Part shown: positions 11,035-20,100 of the stretch, in pieces
Numbering within the stretch: position 1 is the stretch's first letter
Layout: each line of letters starts with the position of its first letter
Assembly (NCBI RefSeq): GCF_030272615.1
Contig: NC_081414.1
Span: 814,844,569 to 814,908,568 of the forward strand
DNA length: 64,000 nucleotides
Source: Cryptomeria japonica
Taxonomy: Eukaryota > Streptophyta > Pinopsida > Cupressales > Cupressaceae
Reading direction: 5' to 3'
Translations under genes and position numbers: made by a program
Notes under the pieces: generated by a model
Told to the model about the DNA's origin: nothing
What the model saw: only the letters and a program-made list of their open reading frames with translations
Database searches by the model: none

Positions 11035-13766
11035 ATGCCTTCACGACGACTAGAGCGTCCCACGAGGATCGAGATCCTGCGCCAGGTCGTGATCGACGAC
11101 GAGCCACTGGATGAGGTGAGTTGACTGAATGTTTGACTTTTGTTTTCTCGCATGTTTGACTTTTCCGTGATCGAATGCGGACCTTGAACGCCGACCGGGG
11201 CCCACCTAGGGCGCCCTGGTCCCTGAGGGGCGCCCTAGTCCCCCCAGGGCGCCATGGTCCCTGACAGGGGCGCCATGGTCCCTACAGGGCGCCATGGTCC
11301 CTGACAGGGGCGCCATGGTCCCTGCAGGGCGCCATGGTCCCTAACAGGGCGCCATGGTCCCCTCAGGGCGCCATGGTCCCTGACAGGGCGCCATGGTCCC
11401 CAATTAGGGCGCCATGGTCCCCAATCAGGGCCTGGCGAGGGTTACAAGGCAAGCATTCAATGTTCAACAGTTTGCATTTGCGATTTCGATGATTGAGTAC
11501 TGATTTTGGTCATGTTTTCGTTTTGCAGGGTCTCCCGTACATGAGAGAGCACACAGCGGGACACATTCTTCGCACTTTGCGAGACCAGATTCCACGGCTG
11601 ACTCAGTCAGAGAGAGACACCTTATCGATAGTAGGATTGTGGTACATGATTCTTATGCCGGCCATTCGATTTCATCCCGCGATGCTGATGGCACTGATGG
11701 AGAGATGGGATCCTGACACCTGTACCTTTCACCTTCCGGTAGGAGAGCTGACGGTCACACTCGAGGATGTGTACCGTATACTGCGTCTTCCTATCAGAGG
11801 AGCGACAGTCACATATGCGACTGATCGGGTAGCAGAGGATCATCAGAGGGAGCAGATGTACTGCATAGGGAGAGTCATGCCGAGTGAGACGAGAGGTCGT
11901 ATCATGGTCAGCTGGCTCTTACATCCTACAGGGGAGGTACCACTTCTGAGACGCCTCATGATAGCCATCATAGCACTAGCCGTCTGCCCTAATGGGCGAG
12001 GGACACACATGCATGGGGGCCTCACATGGTGTATCAGAGGGATGGAGAGACATAGGAGAGTTTATGCATGGGGTCGGAGTATGCTTGCACATCTCTATCA
12101 CGACCTTGAGGAGTATGTATTCGGACAGGGTTGCAGTTTGATGACATGCACACTTCTGCAGGTGTGGATCTTAGAGCACTTCACATGCACCAGGCCCGTC
12201 GGCTATCCACTGAGTATAGCGAGCGAGCGACCTAGGGTGTTCGCTTATCCACTGACCAGCGAGTGGAGATTTGGGGATTTGCTGTATTGGAGAGTGACTA
12301 TTGATAGACTGACAGCCGAGGTGACAGTGTGGAGACCTTACCTACGGATGCACAGATGGGATGGTATGGAGAGATAGTTAGCATGTCTACAGAGGAACCG
12401 CCTACTGCGGGGGCGATATGCACACATCATAGTCCCTTTCTATTCTGACCGAGTACGGAGGCAGTTCGGACTAGGGCAGTGTGTTCTAGCTGATGTGCCC
12501 ATCTATACTCGACACTCACGGGTCCTTCCCAGACCTAGAGCAGTAGCGAGACCGACGGTGGATGATATCGAGACGACAGACTTAGAGGGATCAGATCAGG
12601 ATGTAGTTACTGACTATTCTGCAGAGCCTGGAGCATAGTGTAGATATGTTTCATGGTTCATGAGATCATATCCAGGTCCTATCTTTCCACTAGATCATCC
12701 GACAGGCTATCCAGGCCCATGGAGACATGGAGACCGAGATGAGGACGAGGGATCCAGGTCAGAGGAGCCAGATGAGGGAAAGGGTCATGAGGAGACGGGA
12801 GATCCTGATCCACCTATAGGCGATCAGCCCAGTGACGAGGAGGAGGAGGATACAGATAGAGAGGAGGACGAGGAGGATGCAGGTGATGATGCGGATGAGG
12901 ATGAGGAGGAGGACGACGAGGAGGATGATAGAGATGATGAGGAGGAGTCGGATGCAGCTCCCCACCATTCAGGAGACGATACCATAGCTCTGGATCCACC
13001 TTTTATTCCCCAACAGGGGGAACAAGAGGCGATACAGAGACCCGTCACCAGTACCGTCCAGCCTACGCCCATCGTGAATAAAGTATTCGAGCGAGGGGAG
13101 CCTAGCGGTTCTCAGTCACAGATGCTACCATATCATGATCCCTACTGGCACAAGGGAGATCCAGGTATAGTAGGTGTATATTGATTGATTAATGCTTTGA
13201 TGATATAGAATGGTACTAACAAAGATCTATTCTACTGCCACAGCTAATGTGCAGGAATGGCGTTCCTTGATTCAGCAGGCAATGACAGACATCTCCATGA
13301 CAGCACAGATCCCTAGTTCCTCACAGATTGCCTACAGGCCTCAGGGGAACGCGGGTCGGCATGAGGATTTGTTTTTCCCATTCCGATTACAGGTAGATAT
13401 ATGGAGGGAGAGAGAGAATCCTATCAGAGGATCTCCGTCAGGTGCGTTAGAGAGAGGGAGTCCTATCGGAGGATCTCCATCAGGCACGACAGAGAGAGAG
13501 AGTCCTATCAGAGGATCTCCATCAGGCGGGGCAGAGAGAGAGAGTCCTATCAGAGGACCTCCAGCAGGTGCGGCGAGATCTAGTAGCGGCCCAGACCAAG
13601 GCTACCACCTATCGTGCGATCCTCATGGATAGGGATCGTAGGAGTTCCTCTCGGAGTCACTCACGATCTGTATCGCGCTACACACCCATGGGTCCACCTC
13701 CACGGCCAGATCAGGAGGGAGCATCCAGTCGACACTCTCCAGCCACTAGCCCTAGGGATAGGAGAT
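11035..13766 (+). pseudogene. Plant mobile domain (PMD) gene captured in element C, antisense to pol
   Basis: The gene lies between integrase and the 3' LTR on the opposite strand. Exon 1 is 11035-11115: ATG in the context CACCATGC, coding MPSRRLERPTRIEIL and on, with donor GTGAGT at 11116. The intron is 11116-11528 with acceptor TTTTGCAG. Exon 2 starts at 11529 in the same phase (GLPYMREHTAG). The PMD signature is plain: WDPDTCTFHLPVGE then LTVTLEDVYRILRLPIRG. PMD proteins include plant MAIN/MAIL1 and many transposon-carried copies. The frame has TAG at 12375-12377, inside conserved sequence that continues (LACLQRNRLLRGRY, VPFYSDRVRRQFG), and another TAG near 12636. After that comes a long Asp/Glu tract (about 12730-12960) to a stop at 13184. 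Further exons may cover 13240-13766, with a 51-bp tandem repeat (about 13400-13570) and an Arg/Ser-rich tail ending TSPRDRR. Domain call firm; late exon structure uncertain. Confidence 0.85.
11205..11440 (+). repeat. GC-rich minisatellite inside the PMD intron
   Basis: About eleven imperfect units of roughly 20 bp share the core GGGCGCCATGGTCCCTGACA. They fill the middle of the intron. The same core occurs once in each element C LTR (10077-10091 and the matching place near 21380). Confidence 0.88.
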
Positions 13767-14357
13767 GATTGTATGATGTAAGAGAGAGATCACATTTTGG
13801 ATATACAGTGACCCATGTTTGTACACGATCCACACACACATATATATACATGCTTCTCATTTTGTCTCAAATGTGTTATCTTTAATGCCTAAAACAATGT
13901 ATATTTTGTTTTGATTAAATCTAATACATTTGGTAAATGTACATGTATGTTCAGGATTTAATTTCTATGTGATTGATTTCTCAATGCTCCATGATTAAAT
14001 TGATACATGTGTGACTTAATTAAAATATTTAATCAAGTACAACATTGATGATAAGGAAAAAAATATGCATTAAGTCTAAGAATCATATAACTAATGTGAT
14101 TTAATTTTGAACTTAAACACAACATGATACGATTCTACTTAACACACATAAAGACACTATATAATATGCTAGCATTATGAAAATGTAAACCTTTTACAAT
14201 TTACATTAATGAATTCAAGACAAACTAAGAAGAAATGCTTGTCAGGAACGAAGCAATATAGATCAAACATCATAACATTTAATTCTTTTTTTGCTTTTAA
14301 TTAAGAAACACTAACATATTATCCAATGTTGAAGAAGATAGATAAGAAGTGAAGAAT
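13767..14357. other. Element C spacer between PMD gene and integrase
   Basis: This AT-rich noncoding stretch separates the 3' end of the plus-strand PMD gene from the 3' end of the minus-strand integrase. The two genes converge here. I see no gene in it. Confidence 0.6.
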
Positions 14358-16109
14358 TTAAGCATAATATCTACGCAAGTGCATAGCATTGATAGGTTCT
14401 TTAAGAGGCGTACCATCTACATCCGCTATTTTGTAAGCACCTGATCCATAATCCTCAATGACGATATATGGTCCAAGCCAATTAGGACTAAATTTTCCCT
14501 TTTCGGCCGGCAAGGCATTCACATTGCGCTGATTCTCATAAAGGACTAAATCACCTACTGAGAAGGAACGTTGAATAACCTTATCATTATAGCTTTGCTG
14601 TAGAGTTTTGTGATACGCTTGAATATGCTCAAGAGCGTTTATACGCTGTTCATCAAGCATCTCAAGCTGTTGAAGTCGTTGTTCTCTATAGGAGTCATCA
14701 TCTACTATACCTTTAAGAGAAACCCTAAGTGATGGAATTTCTAATTCTAAGGGCATAATAGCGTCAGCACCATAAACAAGATTATAAGGAGTAGTTCCCG
14801 TAGCAATTCGTACACTCGTTCGGTAAGCCCAAAGAGCGTAGATTAGCTGGTTACTCCAATCCTTACCATGCTTATTTACGGTTTTATGAAGAATTTGCTC
14901 AATTATCTTATTGGATGATTCGGCTTGACCATTTGACTGAGGGTAATACGGTGTAGAAAATCGATGTTCGATATGATACTTCTCGAGGAATTTCTTCACA
15001 TCCTTGTTTTTAAACGATGTTCCATTATCTGAGATAATAGTGGAAGGTATCCCAAATCGAGAAATAATGTTTTCTAGAAGAAATTGACAAATCACTTCAG
15101 CAGTAGTAGAGCGAAGGGGAACAGCCTCTACCCACTTCGTAAAGTAATCTGTTGCGGTTATAATGAAGGTGTGTCCTTGAGATGAAGGAGGAGAGATTTT
15201 TCCAATAAGATCCAAACCCCATGCAGAGAAGGGCCAAGAAGCTACTTGAGAGCGAAGTTCTTGGGCAGGAGCATGAATCAGGTTATTGTGTTGTTGACAT
15301 TGGTGACATTTCTTAACAAATGAAAAGGAATCCTTCTGCATAGCTTGCCAATAGTATCCCATACGAAGCAACCTATGAACCAGGGATTTGCCCCCAAAAT
15401 GCCCCCCACAGGCACCCGAATGTGCCTCTTCAAGGGCAATAGGGATTTCTGACTTGTTAAGACAGCGAAGAAGAAGACCACCATAACCCCTTCGATAAAG
15501 GACATTGGAAAGGATGATATACCTAGCAGACAGCTTGCAGATTCTAGCCCTAGTGTTCCTATTAGCAGAATCAGGGAAGGTACCATCGGTCAAATATCGT
15601 ACGATATGCGAGAACCATTCATCCGAATCTACAAAGTCACAACATGTTATCAAACTAGAATCATCTTCAATAGCTGGAGAAATCAGATTGTGAATAATGA
15701 AGTTAAGATCGACCAAAGGGTCCTCTAAAGATACTAACGAAGCCACACATGCCATTGCGTCCGCATGTCGATTATCTTTTCGAGGAACAGGTTCCATGGT
15801 ATAAGAATCAAAATTTCGTAATAAAGATATAGCAAGGTCTTTATATTGTGATAATTTGTCTTGTTTTGCTTGATATATTCCTGTTACTTGTCTTATAATC
15901 AATTGCGAATCCCCATAGATATGTATGTGTTTTATATTAAGAGCTAAGGCTGCTTTTATTCCTGCTATAAGAGCCTCATACTCAGCAATGTTATTGGTGC
16001 ACAGGAAATTTAGACGATATGACAAGGGAATAGGTTTCTTTGTAGGAGAAATCAGAACAACACCTGCCCCCGATCCCGTACGACACTTAGAGCCATCAAA
16101 GAATAACTC
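14358..16109 (-). CDS. Element C second (archaeal-type) RNase H and integrase
   Basis: The same frame continues after TAG 16110-16112 with ELFFDGSKC, the first acidic strand of the second RNase H. The Met at 16025 is an artefact of the break. Further acidic residues are in NIAEYEAL, YGDSQL and DNRHADAM, giving a full D-E-D-D set. Integrase follows: an HHCC zinc site (His 202, His 209, Cys 240, Cys 243, counted from 16025) and a DD35E core with Asp 272 (WGLDLIG), Asp 333 (SDNGTSF) and Glu 369 (GQAESSN). The C-terminal part has FSVGDLVLYENQ and NWLGPYIV, typical of gypsy integrase tails. No chromodomain is seen, which fits Tat and not the chromoviruses. It ends at 14358. Confidence 0.94.
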   Translation of the reverse strand, partial: ELFFDGSKCRTGSGAGVVLISPTKKPIPLSYRLNFLCTNNIAEYEALIAGIKAALALNIKHIHIYGDSQLIIRQVTGIYQAKQDKLSQYKDLAISLLRNFDSYTMEPVPRKDNRHADAMACVASLVSLEDPLVDLNFIIHNLISPAIEDDSSLITCCDFVDSDEWFSHIVRYLTDGTFPDSANRNTRARICKLSARYIILSNVLYRRGYGGLLLRCLNKSEIPIALEEAHSGACGGHFGGKSLVHRLLRMGYYWQAMQKDSFSFVKKCHQCQQHNNLIHAPAQELRSQVASWPFSAWGLDLIGKISPPSSQGHTFIITATDYFTKWVEAVPLRSTTAEVICQFLLENIISRFGIPSTIISDNGTSFKNKDVKKFLEKYHIEHRFSTPYYPQSNGQAESSNKIIEQILHKTVNKHGKDWSNQLIYALWAYRTSVRIATGTTPYNLVYGADAIMPLELEIPSLRVSLKGIVDDDSYREQRLQQLEMLDEQRINALEHIQAYHKTLQQSYNDKVIQRSFSVGDLVLYENQRNVNALPAEKGKFSPNWLGPYIVIEDYGSGAYKIADVDGTPLKEPINAMHLRRYYA

Positions 16110-18662
16110 CTAAGTTTCATCTTTCTCTATAGAAAGAATGAAGTCATCAGGAAAGGACTCAGGGTTAGGGAAGGAAAAAGGTGAAGGAGCCTCAACTAAG
16201 TGATCAGTCAACGCTTGTCCTTTAATTGCTCTTTGTGAAACAAATTTAAGGTCAAATTCAGTTAACATCATAACCCACTTAGCGAGACGTCTTGATAAAT
16301 CAGTTTTAGAGAAAAGATGCTTCAATGGATCAAACTTAACCATGACATGGACTTCTGAATTTAAAAGATAATGTCTCAATTTCTGAGTCGCAAACACCAC
16401 GGCCAAGCATTGTCTTTCTATCACAGAATATCGGGTCTCATAATCGAGTAAGGTACGACTTATGTAATACACCGGACACTCCTTACCATCTTTATCATGT
16501 TGTGCTAACAATGCTGCGAGAGCATGAGAAGAAGCAGCTGTATACAGGATAAAGGGTTTAGAAGGTTCGGCAGGCTGAAGAATAGGAGGACTAGCCAAAT
16601 ACACTTTTAAATCTTCAAATGCTTGTTGACAATCCTCATTCCACTGAAAAATGATATCCTTTTTAAGAAGTTGAGTAACAGGAAAGGTACGATCCGCAAG
16701 TTGAGACACAAACCTACGAATAGCTTGAATCTTTCCTTGTAAGCTTTTAAGTTGAGAGACATTTCGAGGAGGTGGCATGTTAACAATAGCATCTATTTTC
16801 TTAGTGTCCACCTCAATCCCACGATGCGAAACTATGAATCCTAATAGTTTTCCACTATCCACACCAAAAACACATTTTCGGGGATTCAAGCGCATGTGAT
16901 ATTTACGAATTCTTTCGAAGATTTGACGAAGGACTTTAACATGATCCATGCGAAGAAAGGATTTAGCCAAAATATCATCAACATAATCCTCTAAAATCTT
17001 ATGCATATAATCATGAAAGATAAGGGTCATCGCTCGTTGATAAGTTGCACCGGCGTTTTTAAGTCCAAAAGGCATCATTATCCAACAAAACGTACCCCAA
17101 GGAGTGGTGAAAGCGGTTTTGTATTGATCTTGAGGATTTATGAAAATTTGATTATAGCCTGAAAAACCATCCATGAAGGATAACAAGGCATGTCCTGCCG
17201 TAGAATCAACTATCATGTCAATGTTTGGAAGAGGGAAATCATCTTTTAAAGAAGCCTTATTTAGATCCCGAAAGTCGGTACACATTCTTATTTTGTTATC
17301 TAGTTTAGCCACAGCGACAATGTTTGAAATCCAGGGGGAATAGTCAATAGGGCGGATAAATCCAGCTTCCAATAACTTTTCAATCTCAGCTTTAACAAGC
17401 AGAGCTATCTTAGGATTCATTTTTCGAATCTTTTGTTTCACGGGCTTAGCATCAGGTAATAAAACGATATTATGAGTAACAATCTTAGGATCTATACCAG
17501 GCATGTCAGAATATGCCCAAGCAAAGATCTCAGGGAATTCATGCAATAGTTCTTCATATTGTTTCTGTTCCTCTTCATCCAAACATTTTCCAATTTTAAT
17601 GATTTTTTCTTTATTGCAAGGATCCATCTTAACCTCAAGGGTATCACTTATGAGGAGATTACTTTGTTGAGGAGTATCCTTTAACTGAGGGAATTCTTTC
17701 ACAATCTTATCATTATCAATCTCTTTTCCAAAATAAGCTTCAGTGTTCAAACAATAAGGGAGTCCCCTATTGTGATGATAACGAGGAAGAGTGTCATAGG
17801 CTCCCAAGAACTCAGCTAAAGCATCGTCGGTAGGGAAGATATCTAGAGCACAATCACCCGAAAAATCCTCATCAATATACTTAGGGTGTTGTATTGATAA
17901 AGATGTAGAGATAGCATTAACACTAATGCATGGTTTTTTAGAGGCTTTAGTATGTCTGCAGGGATTATAACCAAGACCAAAGGCATAATTGTGAAAATTA
18001 GTCTCTAGGGGAACTCTAATCCCTTGTTCATTAGCACCACAACCTTTTCCATGATACCCATGCTTAGCAAAAATGCGAAAACCACGACCATAGCGATCAG
18101 CCATTTCAGGAAAAGAAGGTGGTTTTTCATAAGACAAAGAATCAAACTCTTCATAGTTATAGATGTGAGAAGAGGAAGTTTGAGAAGCGGCCACAAAGTT
18201 ATTACTCATAGCTTCAGGCAGGGTTGATTGTCTTTTAGTTTCTTCTTTCTTTTCAACTTTGTGATTTTCAGCTTCTTCCTTCCTTTCAACTTTAAGTTCT
18301 CTAGAAGGAATCTTGTATTCACCCACAAAGGTAGGGTTAAAGTCAAGAGATCCCCAATCATCTCCTACGAGAACCTTCTCAGGATCAAAATCCTTTTTAT
18401 GTGTAGTTTCAAGCCGAGAAGGATCTTCCTTAGGAATTCCAGATTCATCCCAAGGATTTTGATCATCGAAAAGCGAAGACTCATCGATAGGTTTCTTGTT
18501 TAAAGAGTCATCACTAGACGAGGATGGCTTAGAAGAATCTCCTTTAGATGTTTGTAGACAAGCTTGAAAATTAGTATCTCCCATCAAAGTATATGTCTTA
18601 TTGTTATAGATGAATTTAACTTGTCTATGCAATGTAGAGGGGACAGCTTGCATGCTGTGAAT
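16110..18662 (-). CDS. Element C linker, reverse transcriptase and first RNase H
   Basis: The reading frame continues from the protease after the TAG and is open for about 850 codons, ending at a second TAG (16110-16112). From the Met at 18653: residues about 186-216 resemble a G-patch (Gly-rich, GRGFRIFAKHGYHGKGCG), a motif known from some retroelement linkers. RT spans about 410-600 with FMDGFSGYNQ (catalytic Asp about 495), MPFGLKNAGATYQRAM and YVDD at 557-560. The first RNase H (about 695-765) reads FILYTAASSHAL, where active gypsy copies have Tyr-Thr-Asp-Ala-Ser. The catalytic Asp is Ala, as expected for Tat elements that rely on a second RNase H. The last part, with DLKFVSQRAIKGQALTDHL, is the normal join to the second RNase H. 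Confidence 0.93.
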   Translation of the reverse strand: MHSMQAVPSTLHRQVKFIYNNKTYTLMGDTNFQACLQTSKGDSSKPSSSSDDSLNKKPIDESSLFDDQNPWDESGIPKEDPSRLETTHKKDFDPEKVLVGDDWGSLDFNPTFVGEYKIPSRELKVERKEEAENHKVEKKEETKRQSTLPEAMSNNFVAASQTSSSHIYNYEEFDSLSYEKPPSFPEMADRYGRGFRIFAKHGYHGKGCGANEQGIRVPLETNFHNYAFGLGYNPCRHTKASKKPCISVNAISTSLSIQHPKYIDEDFSGDCALDIFPTDDALAEFLGAYDTLPRYHHNRGLPYCLNTEAYFGKEIDNDKIVKEFPQLKDTPQQSNLLISDTLEVKMDPCNKEKIIKIGKCLDEEEQKQYEELLHEFPEIFAWAYSDMPGIDPKIVTHNIVLLPDAKPVKQKIRKMNPKIALLVKAEIEKLLEAGFIRPIDYSPWISNIVAVAKLDNKIRMCTDFRDLNKASLKDDFPLPNIDMIVDSTAGHALLSFMDGFSGYNQIFINPQDQYKTAFTTPWGTFCWIMMPFGLKNAGATYQRAMTLIFHDYMHKILEDYVDDILAKSFLRMDHVKVLRQIFERIRKYHMRLNPRKCVFGVDSGKLLGFIVSHRGIEVDTKKIDAIVNMPPPRNVSQLKSLQGKIQAIRRFVSQLADRTFPVTQLLKKDIIFQWNEDCQQAFEDLKVYLASPPILQPAEPSKPFILYTAASSHALAALLAQHDKDGKECPVYYISRTLLDYETRYSVIERQCLAVVFATQKLRHYLLNSEVHVMVKFDPLKHLFSKTDLSRRLAKWVMMLTEFDLKFVSQRAIKGQALTDHLVEAPSPFSFPNPESFPDDFILSIEKDET

Positions 18663-19931
18663 CTAAGGCCTTCCTAATAACAAGTTGTATGTTAAATTTC
18701 CCGGCATAACATGGATAGGAGTAGGCAAAGTAACAGGTCCCACTGTGAGAGGTAAGGTGATGATACCCAATGAAGTCTTAGCCACATTGTCAAAGCCACG
18801 AATAAAACGAGAGTCAGGCTCCATAAGAGATGTCTCCACATTCATCTTATGTAATAGATTGATGCTACACACATTAAGGCCAGAGCCATTATCTACTAGT
18901 GTTCGTCTTATAGCAGTGTCTTTCATGACAACCACAATCATCAAGGGATCATATTGTTGTTGGACTTCACTAGTAGGCAACTCATCTTGCGTAAACACAA
19001 TTTGAGGTTTAGGATTCATCACAGAGTTAACAAAAGATGCTATATTACTAGATGTATTCGGTGGAGGAACATTCAAATCTTTCAAGGCATCTTGTAACAT
19101 TCCATGATAAGTGGAAGAAGTTTGAATCAAATCCCAAAGGGATATCTTAGCAGGGGTAGCTTTGAGCTGTTCTATGAGATCATATTCCTTACCCATAACT
19201 TGCGAAATACGGGGAGCTTGGGGAAGAATTGGTTGAGGATTAGGAAGCGAAACTGGAATAACAGGAGGAGGATTAGGTTGCTTATTATTTCTGGTATGAT
19301 AAGTATGGGCAACCGCATGATAACTCTCTCTAGTTATTTGCTTAGCATAATTGTAAGGACTTGTAGGTTGTCTTCCTTGTACGGTAATGATTGGTTTATT
19401 CGGAGTACAAAAGGAATCATGATCATATCTCCCTTGGACAGTGAGGAGAGGAGTCTTAGGAATTTGAAAGGTGGGAGAAGGATAAGCACCTTGGACTTCA
19501 AAGAGAGGCTTGTTATATTCATTCAAATTTATCATGTTAACCAACTTAGAGGTCTTGTTTTTGTTTATAGGTTTCGACAAAGCCACCAAGTCATCAAGAG
19601 CATCATCCAACAAAGCATAATCATATCGGTTAAAGGGTTTGTCTTTTGATTCAAAAGGAGGCATCTCCTCATAGAGGGGATTATTGAAAACAACCATGTT
19701 ACTAGATTCAGGGGAAGAGTGGATAGGAATGTATCCTTGAGAGGAATCATTCGACTTATCTTTCTCGTCACACCTAAATGGCATAGTAACAAGGTTTATG
19801 AGTTTTTGGTAAAATGAAGGTTTAGCATCCTTAGGGTTTAAAAACTCATCTAAAGCTTCATCTAATTCATCTTGGCTATACTCATAATAATCATCAAATG
19901 CATGAACATTTTGCAAATAAAAATCTGACAT
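18663..19931 (-). CDS. Element C gag-like region and aspartic protease
   Basis: The start chosen is ATG at 19931 (MSDFYLQNVHAF), the first Met after the primer site; the same frame extends upstream into the LTR only by chance. It encodes about 422 residues. The N-terminal part is acidic (DDYYEYSQDELDEALDEF) and then Pro/Asn-rich with repeated VQG motifs. No capsid fold or zinc knuckle is recognisable, unlike relative D. Residues near 260-300 (YDLIEQLKATPAKISLWDLI) are the conserved lead-in to Tat-type proteases. The protease has LVDNGSGLNVCSI (catalytic Asp about residue 347) and NLLLGRP at the end. The frame stops at TAG (18663-18665) exactly where the family has Trp in the GRPW motif, and the same frame continues into the next region. 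The protease identity is firm; gag is unclear. Confidence 0.85.
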   Translation of the reverse strand: MSDFYLQNVHAFDDYYEYSQDELDEALDEFLNPKDAKPSFYQKLINLVTMPFRCDEKDKSNDSSQGYIPIHSSPESSNMVVFNNPLYEEMPPFESKDKPFNRYDYALLDDALDDLVALSKPINKNKTSKLVNMINLNEYNKPLFEVQGAYPSPTFQIPKTPLLTVQGRYDHDSFCTPNKPIITVQGRQPTSPYNYAKQITRESYHAVAHTYHTRNNKQPNPPPVIPVSLPNPQPILPQAPRISQVMGKEYDLIEQLKATPAKISLWDLIQTSSTYHGMLQDALKDLNVPPPNTSSNIASFVNSVMNPKPQIVFTQDELPTSEVQQQYDPLMIVVVMKDTAIRRTLVDNGSGLNVCSINLLHKMNVETSLMEPDSRFIRGFDNVAKTSLGIITLPLTVGPVTLPTPIHVMPGNLTYNLLLGRP

Positions 19932-20079
19932 TTTGAAAAGATTGCATACAATTGAAACACACAATGCAAAGAAACACAAATTCTCTTTCTTTTTTTCCTT
20001 TTTTTTCTCTTTTAATGAAAAACACACTAAATCTAGATCTAGATCTAACAAATACAATGCAAGAGGAAGCAATGATAGA

Positions 20080-20097
20080 TTCACGTCGGGTTCACCA
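20080..20097 (-). other. Element C primer binding site matching tRNA-Trp
   Basis: Three bases after the 5' LTR the minus strand reads TGGTGAACCCGACGTGAA. As I recall it, this is complementary over 18 bases to the 3' end (with CCA) of plant tRNA-Trp(CCA). It supports the minus orientation. Confidence 0.7.
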
Positions 20098-20100
20098 AAA

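Noticed and set aside
12759-13072. Minus-strand frames over the PMD acidic tract
   Set aside because: They are the complement of a GAG/GAC-rich coding tract and are low-complexity shadows (poly Leu/Ile, His/Pro or Ser).
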